Source: Flavobacterium gelatinilyticum
GTDB taxonomy: Bacteria > Bacteroidota > Bacteroidia > Flavobacteriales > Flavobacteriaceae
Assembly: GCF_027111295.1 (NCBI RefSeq)
Contig: NZ_CP114287.1
Span: forward strand, 186,001 to 250,000
Reading direction: 5' to 3'
Length of the DNA: 64,000 nucleotides
Shown: piece by piece, positions 18,287 through 27,109 of the stretch
Layout of the letters: every line of letters begins with the position of its first letter
Position numbering within the stretch: position 1 is the stretch's first letter
Made by a program: the position numbers and the translations under genes
Notes under the pieces: model-generated
Seen by the model: only the letters and a program-made list of their open reading frames with translations
Database searches by the model: none
What the model was told of the DNA's origin: nothing

Positions 18287-19186
18287 TTACTCTTTTTTCA
18301 AACTCTTTTTCGTAGAAAGCCAGCAGAGAATAGACCCCGTACAGACCAATAATGCACCCTGCCAGAAAGACAATCCCAGAGAGGCAGACAAAAGAAAAGA
18401 AGAAAGCAGGGATGATAAAACAGGTGTGAAATACGACGCGCCTGCCAGAACAGTAACGTTTCCATGCATAATTCCTATATTCCATGCAGCATATCCAAAA
18501 CCCATAGCGCATCCGGCAAGCAGGAGATAAGTTATGGATGAAAAACTAAAATCCATAGACGACTGGTCGAAGAGAAAAAGGTATTTGATCCATAACACAG
18601 CGGCAGTGATCATAAAAAAGAAAGTAATGCCATTGGCACCATTGGAAATACGGATGGTCACAACGCAATATCCAGCCCATAACAGCGCTCCTAAAAAAGC
18701 CAGTCCATAACTTAAAGGATTTTTTTCAATGTTTGACATCATTTCGGAAACATTAAATCCTTGTTCGCCGCCTAAAACCCAAACTATGCCCAGCATTGAT
18801 ATCAGGATGCCGGGGAGAATGAGCCAGTTTGCTTTTTTCGAAGTAAAAAGAACGGCAGCTATCATTGTAAAAGTGGGCCATAGATAATTGACCATTCCCA
18901 CTTCTATAGCTTGTCTGCTGTTTTGTGAATAGCCAATTGATAATGCCAGACATAACTCGTAAGACACCATTAGTAAGGCTCCAAAAATTAAATATTTTTT
19001 TGAGAATTCTGCCAGCGGCTTCCATTTTATAGTAAAGAATAAAAATATAGAGGCGGTAGTGTAAATCATCGCCGCTCCAGCGGTTGCTCCAAAAGAATGG
19101 CTGACTTCCTTGATTAATCCCACAATGGAGCTCCATAGAATAATGGCGCAGAATCCGATAGCAGTGGCTTTTGATTGTCTGATCAC
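18287..19186 (-). CDS. DMT superfamily exporter, YddG-like
   Basis: About 299 residues from a GTG at 19186; the longer frame up to 19321 overlaps the preceding gene and adds non-hydrophobic residues. Ten hydrophobic segments with two EamA-type halves are visible, beginning FCAIILWSSIVGLIKEVSHS, which resembles YddG, an exporter of aromatic amino acids. The GTG lies 11 bases after the stop of the DJ-1/PfpI gene, which suggests translational coupling. The proposed substrate class follows from family likeness only. Confidence 0.82.
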   Translation of the reverse strand: MIRQSKATAIGFCAIILWSSIVGLIKEVSHSFGATAGAAMIYTTASIFLFFTIKWKPLAEFSKKYLIFGALLMVSYELCLALSIGYSQNSRQAIEVGMVNYLWPTFTMIAAVLFTSKKANWLILPGILISMLGIVWVLGGEQGFNVSEMMSNIEKNPLSYGLAFLGALLWAGYCVVTIRISNGANGITFFFMITAAVLWIKYLFLFDQSSMDFSFSSITYLLLAGCAMGFGYAAWNIGIMHGNVTVLAGASYFTPVLSSLLSSFLLSASLGLSFWQGALLVCTGSILCWLSTKKSLKKE

Positions 19187-19197
19187 GTCTGCTTTTT

Positions 19198-19875
19198 TTA
19201 TAATTGCTGTAATTCTTTCAAAATAGCTTCTCCAACTCCCTTGGCAGAAAATGGATTCTGACCTGTAACCAATCGCTGATCTACAGTTACATGAGGTTGC
19301 CAAGATCCTGAACCTTCCCATTTTGCACCACGTTCTATCATAGTTGTTTCAATAAGAAACGGCACGATATTTTCGAGTTTCATTTCTATTTCTTCTTCAT
19401 TTGTAAAAGAGTTTACTTTTTTGCCTGCCACCAAATATTTTCCATTGCTGAGTTTTATATTTACCAATCCGGAAGGTCCATGACAGACTGCGCCGACAAC
19501 ACCGTTGTTTTCATAGATTTTTCTGGTTATTTCCTGCAGTTCGGCATTATCAGGAAGATCCCAAACCGTTCCATGTCCTCCCACATAATAAACAGCCGTA
19601 TAGTCCTCTGTATTTATTTCAGAAGGGATAAAGGTATTTTCTCTTTTATTTTTGTAGATTTCATTTTCTCAAAACTCTTTGTTGGTTGGTTCACTCAGAT
19701 CAAAATAATCTACTGGAGATTCTCCTCCTTTAGGACTTACAAAATCAATTTCATAACCTGCGTCAGCCAGTACTTTCCAAGGATGGGAAAGTTCTTGAAG
19801 ATGATAGCCTGTAGTTTTTTCTGTATTGCCAAGTTTACCGTGGCTCGTAAGTACGAAAAGAACTTTTTTCTTCAT
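19198..19875 (-). pseudogene. DJ-1/PfpI (Hsp31-like) protein gene interrupted by an in-frame stop
   Basis: One uninterrupted reading frame of 226 codons except for a TGA at 19669-19671 (codon 69). Upstream it encodes MKKKVLFVLTSHGKLGNTEK through PTNKEF; downstream, in the same frame, it continues ENEIYKNKRENT to YYVGGHGTVWDLPDN and the nucleophile elbow AVCHGPSG. No frameshift is needed, so one base change (for example TGG to TGA) explains it. The family covers deglycase, chaperone or glyoxalase III activities. The C-terminal part could restart at an ATG at 19584 but would lack the N-terminal strand. It could also be a base error. Confidence 0.85.
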
Positions 19876-19969
19876 GTTTATTTATTTAAAAATGCAAACA
19901 CAAAGTTTTTAATAAAAATACTTAATTCAAATGATGCAGGTCACAGCAATGGCGTGATGTAGATCACAT

Positions 19970-20536
19970 CTACGAATTAGATATCCGGCTGAGGGTTTCT
20001 CTTGTAATTCCGAGATAAGATGCGATAATGGATTTGGGAAGACGCTCCATGAGCATGGGATACTGCTGGACAAAAATTTCGTAATGTTTTCTAGCATCAT
20101 TGGAGAGCATTGAGACAAGGCGGCGCTGAAAAGCGGAATATGCACCTTCCATTTTTTTTCGAAAGAAATTGTTCATTTCCGGAAGTTCGCTGCAGAGCCT
20201 TTCCCTGTCCTCTAGTGAGAGCGCAAGGAGTTCGCAGTTTTCAAGGGATTCAATATTAAGTGTAGCAGGCTTACTTTTGAAATAGGCATCGTAATCGCTT
20301 ACCCACCATTCCTCTATAGCAAACCTTATGATCTTTTCCTTTCCGTCTTCAAGCATATATGAAGATTTTAAGCATCCTTTAAAAACCCAGTATTCATAAG
20401 ACGACAGATCTCCTGAACTGATGATGATGGTATTTTTTTTGATTTTCTTTATTTTGAAAAACGAAAAGATATACTCAAATTTTTCATCGCTAACCGGAGT
20501 AATTTTTTCTATGTGTTTCCTTAACGCGTTTTTCAT
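19970..20536 (-). CDS. Crp/Fnr family transcriptional regulator
   Basis: 188 residues from the ATG at 20536 (MKNALRKHIEKI), the usual start of Flavobacterium members; the frame is open to 20635 and an ATG at 20554 is an alternative. A cyclic-nucleotide-binding-like barrel fills about 10-120 and a helix-turn-helix closes the protein (LPKSIIASYLGITRETLSRI). No iron-sulfur Cys set is seen. It is the first gene of a minus-strand group with the DJ-1/PfpI, YddG-like and nitroreductase genes, and may control them in a redox or electrophile response; that is inference. Confidence 0.88.
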   Translation of the reverse strand: MKNALRKHIEKITPVSDEKFEYIFSFFKIKKIKKNTIIISSGDLSSYEYWVFKGCLKSSYMLEDGKEKIIRFAIEEWWVSDYDAYFKSKPATLNIESLENCELLALSLEDRERLCSELPEMNNFFRKKMEGAYSAFQRRLVSMLSNDARKHYEIFVQQYPMLMERLPKSIIASYLGITRETLSRISNS

Positions 20537-20719
20537 TTTTTGGACTAATTGCATATTTTTGTCTAAATTATGAAAATTTTGCATAAAGGTTAAATCGCAA
20601 ATCTTACCGGCTTTTGCTTTTTTAAAATAAACCATGCCGCGATTCTGCGATAAAACTTCAATGGATGGAAAAATTCAGAAATTCGCTTTAGTTTTTTGCG
20701 GCAAAAAAGGTATTGCCTT

Positions 20720-20753
20720 AAAACTGAGACAATGATGAAACGGCCTCAGTTTT
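20720..20753 (-). terminator. Hairpin after the S41 peptidase gene
   Basis: Arms AAAACTGAG and CTCAGTTTT form a 9-bp stem with a 16-base loop between the S41 gene and the Crp gene, both on the minus strand. The minus-strand 3' arm ends in T4. Likely a terminator for the S41 gene. Confidence 0.5.
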
Positions 20754-20809
20754 CAATTTTTTTTGTCTCAAGCCGCATGGCGGAAAGCCCGCTGTTGGCG
20801 GTAGTTTAT

Positions 20810-21919
20810 TTAATCACGGGTTTTTAATAATTCTTTGATAGCTGTGTCTAATACGGGGTCATTCATGTTTAGCAAATCATTTTGGGTATTTAGAACATGA
20901 ATGTCAACAGGTGCGCCGATTCCTTCATAACAAATCATTTTGTTGTCGTAGTACCGCTCATTAGAGAGTGAAATAAGCCACCCATTTGGAAGTGTAAAAC
21001 CATACATATTAGAGTAAATGCCGCGTGTGTTTGAACCGACAATTTTTACATTTGGCAGTTCTCTCATTATCGAAGCAAATAAATCTCCGGCGCTTACTGT
21101 TTTGTCATTCGTTAAGACTACTACAGGTTTTGTAAATTGAAAAACACCTTTAGGCTCAGTGTACCATGTTTCAAGCTGCCCAAAATCTTCATATCCTCCC
21201 TTTCTTATTCTTGTTTTTTTATGCATCCCAATTACTTTACCAGCTGTAAATCTGCCAGCAGCTTCATAAGCAAATTCATCATTGCCCCCAATATTATCTC
21301 TTACATCTACGATAATTGATTTCACATCTTTAAAACTTGCAAACAGCGTATCCAACAACTTACCTGCAACTACTGTATCAGGCACATTATCAGAATTTTG
21401 ATCAACGAAACATCTGTTGAAACGCAGGTATCCAATACCATTTGAAGTCGAATAAGCAAACAGAGGTACATGATTAAATTCAGGACCTGCGTATTGCAGC
21501 GCTGTAAAATGTTTTTGCGATAAGGAAGAATTTACCATTTGCCAAAACTGATAACGTAAACTATCCGTTGGGAACTCTTTTACGAACTGCGAAGGTTTCA
21601 CGGATTTGAATTGCTTTATTCCCGGAACGATAACATTGATATGATTGTCATTAAAAGGAGCCAGCATCTGAGAAAAAACCGTATATAAGGAATCATCAGA
21701 AGTATTGGCGTTTATCAGTGGTCTATATTTTTGATAGGTGGCATGCCAGTCAATATTCCTTAACTTAAAGAAAGCATAGTTGTCTTCAAAAGTATGCCAT
21801 AACACTTCAAAATTTAATTCCGGTTTTGAAATAACAGTGTCTTTTGGATAGGATACCGGATTTTGGGCAAAGACAAAACTAACAGAAAGAGACAGCAATG
21901 CAAGGATAATTTTTTTCAT
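20810..21919 (-). CDS. S41 family serine peptidase, secreted
   Basis: 369 residues with a clear signal peptide (cleavage after SFVFA, residue 18). The tail-specific protease core is visible: DVRDNIGGNDEF (about 205-216), VVVLTNDKTVSAGDLFASIM with the expected catalytic Ser in TVSAGD (about 277), and VGSNTRGIYSN following it. No PDZ domain is obvious between the N-terminal helical part and the core, so this is the short, PDZ-less type. The usual VGEKT-like segment is VGSNT here, so the catalytic Lys position should be checked. It is alone between hairpin 20720-20753 and a decayed region. Confidence 0.86.
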   Translation of the reverse strand: MKKIILALLSLSVSFVFAQNPVSYPKDTVISKPELNFEVLWHTFEDNYAFFKLRNIDWHATYQKYRPLINANTSDDSLYTVFSQMLAPFNDNHINVIVPGIKQFKSVKPSQFVKEFPTDSLRYQFWQMVNSSLSQKHFTALQYAGPEFNHVPLFAYSTSNGIGYLRFNRCFVDQNSDNVPDTVVAGKLLDTLFASFKDVKSIIVDVRDNIGGNDEFAYEAAGRFTAGKVIGMHKKTRIRKGGYEDFGQLETWYTEPKGVFQFTKPVVVLTNDKTVSAGDLFASIMRELPNVKIVGSNTRGIYSNMYGFTLPNGWLISLSNERYYDNKMICYEGIGAPVDIHVLNTQNDLLNMNDPVLDTAIKELLKTRD

Positions 21920-22626
21920 TTTAAAATTTTTAATGTTCGTTTTTAGTTTCCATTTTCGAATAGCGGCGATAAGGCATCGAATAAGTCACCCGGCCCTGTC
22001 ACAGTTCGTAGAAAAAACAAAACCTCTGGCAGCCTCTCTGTTGCTTTCTGTCTTGACAACTATCCATCTTGGGGCACTTTTGTTTTTTCTCAAAATTACA
22101 GGATTTAGCATTAAATACTGCATTTGCGGTTTGTTTATAAGAGGAGCGTTTACTGCAGCCCACTCTGATTTTCCAGCTTTTGCATAAAGTAAAATTACTC
22201 GATCGGCATGACATTAAATTGTACAAATGCGAACGGCATACTGTTTTTTAAACGAGAGGGAGTAATTTGGTATGTTTATCCTTTTTGGAGAAACTTTGGT
22301 AAATGGTACGAAAGTGTCAAATCAACTTTTTCCCTTTCTGAAGCAACAATTAAAAATTGTTTTTAAAAGCAATTCAGATAAATGACAGCTTAGTAATAAC
22401 CAAACGGGTCGGCATCAGAGAGATTAAAAGTTTCTTCTTTTGATTTTTCCGGATTTCTTGTTTTAAAAAGCACCATGTCCCATGATTCTGCCGTAGTTTT
22501 ATAAATAAGGAAGTTTTATGCGCTTTAATGAAAAGAAGTTTTTTCTGAAACATACTTATTCAAAAAATATGCAGCAATAGAAATTGCAAAATAATAGGAT
22601 CTTATTTTGTTCAAGGACTTATTTGG
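21920..22626. other. Gene-poor stretch with decayed open frames
   Basis: 707 bases with no intact gene recognised. On the minus strand, 22390-22515 is open for 41 codons, has no start, and ends in NLSDADPFGYY, which reads like the natural C-terminus of a protein. A second stop-bounded minus frame, 21986-22213 (75 codons, no ATG at its head), also has coding-like composition. Together they suggest remnants of one or two genes lost between the AraC regulator and the S41 peptidase. Neither was matched to a family. Confidence 0.4.
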
Positions 22627-23514
22627 CTAGGTTTGGCTTTTTGAAAACTTGAGGGCTGTGATACCAGTCTTTTTTTTGAAAAATCTGCTGAATTCTTCCA
22701 GGTTATTATAGGAAAGCTGTGAAGCAATTTCCGACACATTGTATTTTCCTGATTTTAAAAGCACTTTAGCCTGTGAAATTACCATATCTTCGATCTGTTC
22801 TTTAGCGCTTTTCCCAGTAAGCAGCTTCAACGAATTGGTTAAGCTTTGGGTCGTTACGTTGAGCCGCTTGGAATAAAATCCAACTTTGCGTTGGGTGAAA
22901 AAATTTTGAGCCAGCAACTGCTGGAAATCCGATACGATCTTATTCTTTCCGTAATTATAGCCGATATCATGATCTGCAGTCTTTGTTTTAAGACTATTCT
23001 CAGCTTCATACAGCAATATTATGATCTGATTTCTGATAATGTCTCTCCTGAAAGGATGCTTCTTATCTTTCTGTCGGGCTATTATGCCTGCAATGTGGGC
23101 CAAAAGTGCGGCAGAAACTTCTTTTTCTAATTTTAGATTAAATAGGCCGTTGTTGTTTAGAAAATGAAATTTCTCTATAAAATAGATGTTGTTGAGCGTC
23201 TCGATGAGAAAGCTTTTCATGAAAATTACCAAATGGCATCCATAGTCTTCAGATATTTCAAGCACCTCTATTATTGTTGCGGGTGTAAATGTTGATAAAG
23301 TGCCTGCTTCAATGCAGACTTCCCCGCCATTCAGCCGCACTCTAACAGTGCCCGACGTGCATAGTGAAATCATATAAAAATCCTGACGGACGGGAAAATA
23401 CCGCAAAATGTTGTGGACGGGATCATTGGACGCGTAATAATCTCTGGTGTCCCATTTTATATTTTCTCCTAATGTAATTTCATCAATCGCTAAATTAGGG
23501 ATATTGCGGCGCAT
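22627..23514 (-). CDS. AraC family transcriptional regulator
   Basis: 295 residues. The N-terminal part (about 1-170) is a cupin-like sensing domain; the C-terminal part holds two helix-turn-helix motifs (FYSKRLNVTTQSLTNSLKLL at about 217 and YNVSEIASQLSYNNLEEFSR at about 258). It is divergent from the SDR oxidoreductase gene, the typical arrangement for a regulator and its target. Direct repeats just upstream of its start (23521-23556) could be its operator. The inducer is unknown. Confidence 0.9.
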   Translation of the reverse strand: MRRNIPNLAIDEITLGENIKWDTRDYYASNDPVHNILRYFPVRQDFYMISLCTSGTVRVRLNGGEVCIEAGTLSTFTPATIIEVLEISEDYGCHLVIFMKSFLIETLNNIYFIEKFHFLNNNGLFNLKLEKEVSAALLAHIAGIIARQKDKKHPFRRDIIRNQIIILLYEAENSLKTKTADHDIGYNYGKNKIVSDFQQLLAQNFFTQRKVGFYSKRLNVTTQSLTNSLKLLTGKSAKEQIEDMVISQAKVLLKSGKYNVSEIASQLSYNNLEEFSRFFKKKTGITALKFSKSQT

Positions 23515-23520
23515 ACTATA

Positions 23521-23556
23521 TTTTTTTTGTCAAATTAAACACTTTTTTTGTCAAAA
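23521..23556. promoter_or_regulatory. Direct repeat, candidate AraC-type operator
   Basis: TTTTTTTGTCAAA occurs twice in the same orientation with a 22-base period, starting seven bases upstream of the AraC start codon. AraC-family proteins often bind two direct half-sites about 21 bases apart. This is an inference from position and spacing. Confidence 0.4.
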
Positions 23557-23778
23557 ACAGCATTTTAATAGGTTGTATATTTACATGAAAGAACTAAGAA
23601 CAGGATTAGCTGCAGAACTTTGCGTAAGTTAATTTTTAAGGGGATTGGGAATTTCCGGCAGCTGCAGAATGCGCATTATCGGCATAGATCCTCAGTTTCC
23701 TTAAAATCTTAATGGTCGAAAAATCTTAAAGCGGTTTGCTGCTAATACGACAGATTACAAATTTTAATAGAATACAAA

Positions 23779-24543
23779 ATGGACAGACTTAAAGAAAAAG
23801 TAGCGCTCATCACAGGGGCGGCAATGGGAATGGGAAAAGCAACTGCTGAACTGTTTGCAGAGGAAGGGGCAAAAGTTATTGTTGCTGATTTTAATGAAGA
23901 GGAGGGAAACAATGTTGTTGAACAGATCAGAGCAAGAGGCGGCCAGGCAGCTTTCTTCAAAGTTGACATTTCAGATGCAAAGCTAGTGGAGGCAATGGTG
24001 AAATTTACTGTTGATACTTATGGCAGGCTGGATTGCGCTGTGAACAATGCTGCGCTAAAACCAGATAATAATCTGTTTGAGGATCTGGATGAAGAATATT
24101 TTGACCGTCTTCAAGCGGTTGATTTAAAAGGGACGGCACTCTGCATAAAATACGAACTCCAACAATTTATGGCACAGGGAAATGGGGGATCAATTGTTAA
24201 TATTTCTTCAATAAATGCCTTTAAACCCACTTCAGGAAATCCGGCATATCAAGCTTTCAAACACGGTATCGAGGGATTAACCAAAGCCGCGGCGTTTGAA
24301 TATGGTGTAAAAGGAGTTAGAATTAATTCTGTAGCGCCAGGAGCAATTAGAACTCCAATGCTTGCAGCAGCCTTAAAAAGTCAGGGATTGACTGAAGAGG
24401 ATATTCTTCCTCAAATGAGTCTTGTTGGACGCTTAGGCGAAGCAAGAGAAGTTGCGCAGGGAACTTTGTTCTTAAGTTCCGATGACGCCAGTTATGTTCA
24501 CGGGACAGTTTTACACGTTGGCGGCGGGATGGAACTGATCTAA
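23779..24543 (+). CDS. SDR family NAD(P)-dependent oxidoreductase
   Basis: 254 residues, a classical short-chain dehydrogenase: cofactor loop TGAAMGMG at 12-19, acidic Asp at the end of strand 2 (VADF, about 37), which favours NAD, NNAA at 89-92, catalytic Ser at 143-144, and Tyr157 with Lys161 (YQAFK). The end TVLHVGGGMELI is typical of glucose/3-oxoacyl-like SDRs. It is divergent from the AraC regulator and closed by a strong terminator. The substrate cannot be read from the sequence. Confidence 0.92.
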   Translation: MDRLKEKVALITGAAMGMGKATAELFAEEGAKVIVADFNEEEGNNVVEQIRARGGQAAFFKVDISDAKLVEAMVKFTVDTYGRLDCAVNNAALKPDNNLFEDLDEEYFDRLQAVDLKGTALCIKYELQQFMAQGNGGSIVNISSINAFKPTSGNPAYQAFKHGIEGLTKAAAFEYGVKGVRINSVAPGAIRTPMLAAALKSQGLTEEDILPQMSLVGRLGEAREVAQGTLFLSSDDASYVHGTVLHVGGGMELI

Positions 24544-24593
24544 TCCCTTATAAGATTTGGTAATGAAATAGTGACTTGAAAATACAAATTTAG

Positions 24594-24626
24594 ACAGCAG
24601 TAAGCTCGTGTTTACTGCTGTTTTTT
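24594..24626 (+). terminator. Rho-independent terminator after the SDR gene
   Basis: ACAGCAGTAA (24594-24603) and TTACTGCTGT (24612-24621) form a perfect 10-bp stem with an 8-base loop, followed by a T-run. It lies between the convergent SDR and mnmE genes. Confidence 0.88.
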
Positions 24627-24648
24627 ATTTTTGTGTTATTTTGACTCT

Positions 24649-26049
24649 CTACTTGCCGATGCAGAAATTAGCAAAAATATTCCCCAGTAATTCATCGTTT
24701 GAAACCTGACCTGTAATAAGTCCAAACTGATACAAAGCTTCTTTAATATCGAGAGCAATTAAGTCACTTGAAAGATTGGTTTCGAGACCAAATTTAACTT
24801 TTTGTATTTCATCCAGTGCTTTTAGTAAAGAATCGTAATGTCTTGTATTAGTTACTATTGTTTCATTATTTCTTAACGCTCCGGTGTTTACAAACGAAAG
24901 CAGTTCGTTCTTCAATTCGTCAACTCCGATTTTTTGCTTAGCTGAAATTAATAAAAGTTTTGCGTTTATATTTTCAAGATTAAGAGTGATATTCTGAACT
25001 TCATCTTGAGATAAAAGATCTTTTTTGTTTACCACAATCAATAAAGGTTTTAGCGGATATTTGTTTTTAATTTGTTCGATTTCCGAAACAAATTCAGAAC
25101 TTGATGCTTTAAATTTTAAACCGTCAAATAAATAAATGACAACCTGTGCCTGATCAATTTTTTCGAAAGTTTTTTTAATTCCGATGCTTTCTACAACATC
25201 TTTTGTTTCCCGGATTCCGGCAGTATCGATGAATCGGAAGCCTACGCCGCCAATTACCAGTTCGTCTTCAATCGTATCGCGGGTTGTTCCTGCAATGTCA
25301 GATACAATTGCACGTTCTTCATTAAGTAAAGCATTCAATAATGTTGATTTACCAACATTTGGCTCACCGACAATCGCTACCGGAATTCCGTTTTTAATTA
25401 CGTTTCCAACAGCAAAAGAATCGATCAGACGTTTTAAGACAAATTCTATTCGGTTTAATAATTCGTGAAACTGGGTTCGGTCTGCAAATTCAACATCTTC
25501 CTCTGCAAAATCCAGTTCAAGTTCGATTAGAGAAGCAAAATTTAAAAGTTCTTCACGCAGTTTTGCAATTTCGTTACTAAACCCGCCGCGCATTTGCTGC
25601 ATGGCAATTTGGTGCGATGCTTCGTTGTCAGACGAAATTAAATCGGCAACAGCTTCTGCCTGCGATAAATCGAGTTTTCCGTTTAAAAAAGCTCGTAAAG
25701 TAAATTCTCCCGCATCGGCCATTCGGCAGCCTTTTCTCAGTAATAGCTGAATAATTTGCTGCTGGATATAGGTTGAACCGTGGCAGGAAATTTCGATAGT
25801 ATCTTCGCCTGTATACGAATTAGGACCTTTAAAAACAGAAACTAAAACTTCATCGAGTGTCTTCTCGTTATCTATAATATGTCCTAAATGAAGCGTATGC
25901 GTTTTTTGTTTGGTTAAATCCTTGTTTTTTATGGATTTAAAAACCGAATTTCCAATAGAAATTGCCTCAGCTCCCGAAATACGGATTATGGCAATGGCAC
26001 CCGCTCCGGAGGGTGTGGCCAATGCAACTATAGAATCTTGATTTATCAT
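24649..26049 (-). CDS. mnmE: tRNA modification GTPase MnmE (TrmE)
   Basis: 466 residues, full length. The N-terminal folate-binding domain starts INQDSIVALATPSGAGAIAI; the GTPase domain carries GEPNVGKST (about 230), DTAG in RFIDTAGIRE and NKKD; the helical domain closes with the diagnostic C-terminus CIGK. With MnmG it makes the carboxymethylaminomethyl group on wobble U34 of several tRNAs. It is a single-gene unit. A TACCTTTG box on the minus strand lies only 4 bases before the ATG, so the mRNA may be leaderless. Confidence 0.97.
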   Translation of the reverse strand: MINQDSIVALATPSGAGAIAIIRISGAEAISIGNSVFKSIKNKDLTKQKTHTLHLGHIIDNEKTLDEVLVSVFKGPNSYTGEDTIEISCHGSTYIQQQIIQLLLRKGCRMADAGEFTLRAFLNGKLDLSQAEAVADLISSDNEASHQIAMQQMRGGFSNEIAKLREELLNFASLIELELDFAEEDVEFADRTQFHELLNRIEFVLKRLIDSFAVGNVIKNGIPVAIVGEPNVGKSTLLNALLNEERAIVSDIAGTTRDTIEDELVIGGVGFRFIDTAGIRETKDVVESIGIKKTFEKIDQAQVVIYLFDGLKFKASSSEFVSEIEQIKNKYPLKPLLIVVNKKDLLSQDEVQNITLNLENINAKLLLISAKQKIGVDELKNELLSFVNTGALRNNETIVTNTRHYDSLLKALDEIQKVKFGLETNLSSDLIALDIKEALYQFGLITGQVSNDELLGNIFANFCIGK

Positions 26050-26222
26050 TTTGCAAAGGTATGAAAAAGGAATAAAGTTCTAAAGTCAGGAAATGCAGGT
26101 AAATTTCAGAATATTCCTTAACTTTATTAGAAAATCATTAATTGTTAAATTCCTGATAATTGTCACGTCAGTTTGCATCGATAATGATTAAATTTGAGTA
26201 ACAACCTATAATCTGAAATAAA

Positions 26223-27056
26223 ATGAAAAGAATACTATTCCCAACAGATTTTTCTGAAGCAGCAACAAATGCGTTTGTTCATGCATTAGAATTTGCAAAA
26301 ATTGTCAAAGCCGAACTGGTTTTACTTCATACATTTGAGATTCCGGTTTATGATAGTCAGTTTTTCCCTGAGAATTATGCTTCAATTTACAGTTCAATCG
26401 AACTGGCTAAATTTGAAATGTTTAAAGATGAAATTCCAAAACTTCGTGCTATTGCAGCCGAGAGAAATCTCGAAGAAATTGTAATAAAACACCGTTTGAT
26501 GGATGGTGATTTAATTTACAACCTGAGAAATGCCGTAGAAGAAGATCAGATTGATTTTGTAATTATGGGTACAACAGGAGCTTCTGACTGGACCAAATTC
26601 TTTACAGGATCTAATACAAACTCTGTAATATCTGAGGTAAATGTACCGGTTCTCTGCGTTCCCATTGATGCTCCGTACAAACGAGTAAAAACAATTGGTT
26701 TTACAACACGATACCGCGATAAAGATAAAGAGGTGCTTCGTAAAATTTTAAAAATCGCTAAAAAGACAGATGCCAAAGTAAAAAGTTTATATGTAAAATC
26801 CTCTGATACTGATGTTTCTGATGCGACAATTAAAGAGTGGGAAAAAGAGTTTGAAAATGAAAATGTAGAATTTCTGGTTCTGCCAAGCAATGAAGTTAAA
26901 GAAACCATTCTGGATTTTATACTTTACAAAGATATTGACATTTTAACCACGATTACCCATAAACGATCATTCCTGGAAGGTCTTTTTGATTCAAGTTTCA
27001 GTAAAAAAATCACAAAAGAAGTTTCTGTTCCCGTTTTGGTGATGCATGAAAAATAA
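26223..27056 (+). CDS. Universal stress protein with two tandem Usp domains
   Basis: 277 residues containing two Usp folds (about 1-145 and 150-277). The first has IMGTTGASDWTKFFTGSNTN, the ATP-binding GxxGxx-type loop of the family; the second is more divergent (LTTITHKRSFLEGLFDSSFS). Cytoplasmic, no signal peptide. A TAAATTTG box at 26189-26196 lies 26 bases upstream of the start. It is followed after 53 bases by the MutS-like gene, but a TATATTTG box at 27082-27089 suggests the latter has its own promoter. Confidence 0.92.
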   Translation: MKRILFPTDFSEAATNAFVHALEFAKIVKAELVLLHTFEIPVYDSQFFPENYASIYSSIELAKFEMFKDEIPKLRAIAAERNLEEIVIKHRLMDGDLIYNLRNAVEEDQIDFVIMGTTGASDWTKFFTGSNTNSVISEVNVPVLCVPIDAPYKRVKTIGFTTRYRDKDKEVLRKILKIAKKTDAKVKSLYVKSSDTDVSDATIKEWEKEFENENVEFLVLPSNEVKETILDFILYKDIDILTTITHKRSFLEGLFDSSFSKKITKEVSVPVLVMHEK

Positions 27057-27109
27057 TGTGCTTTTTTGAAAGTGTAAAACTTATATTTGTATTTCATTAA
27101 ATTAATAAA

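Noticed and set aside
19669..19671. TGA in the DJ-1 gene as a recoded selenocysteine or tryptophan codon
   Set aside because: The genetic code of this group reads TGA as stop, the active-site Cys is elsewhere (AVCHGP), and no downstream recoding hairpin was evident.
21999..22226. Cys-rich 75-residue minus-strand open frame as a small secreted protein
   Set aside because: No signal peptide or start context, and an overlapping frame looks at least as coding-like; the region appears decayed.
22208..22366. 52-codon plus-strand open frame beginning MTLNCTNANG
   Set aside because: No promoter or known family; it opposes other possible remnants and is too short to support alone.
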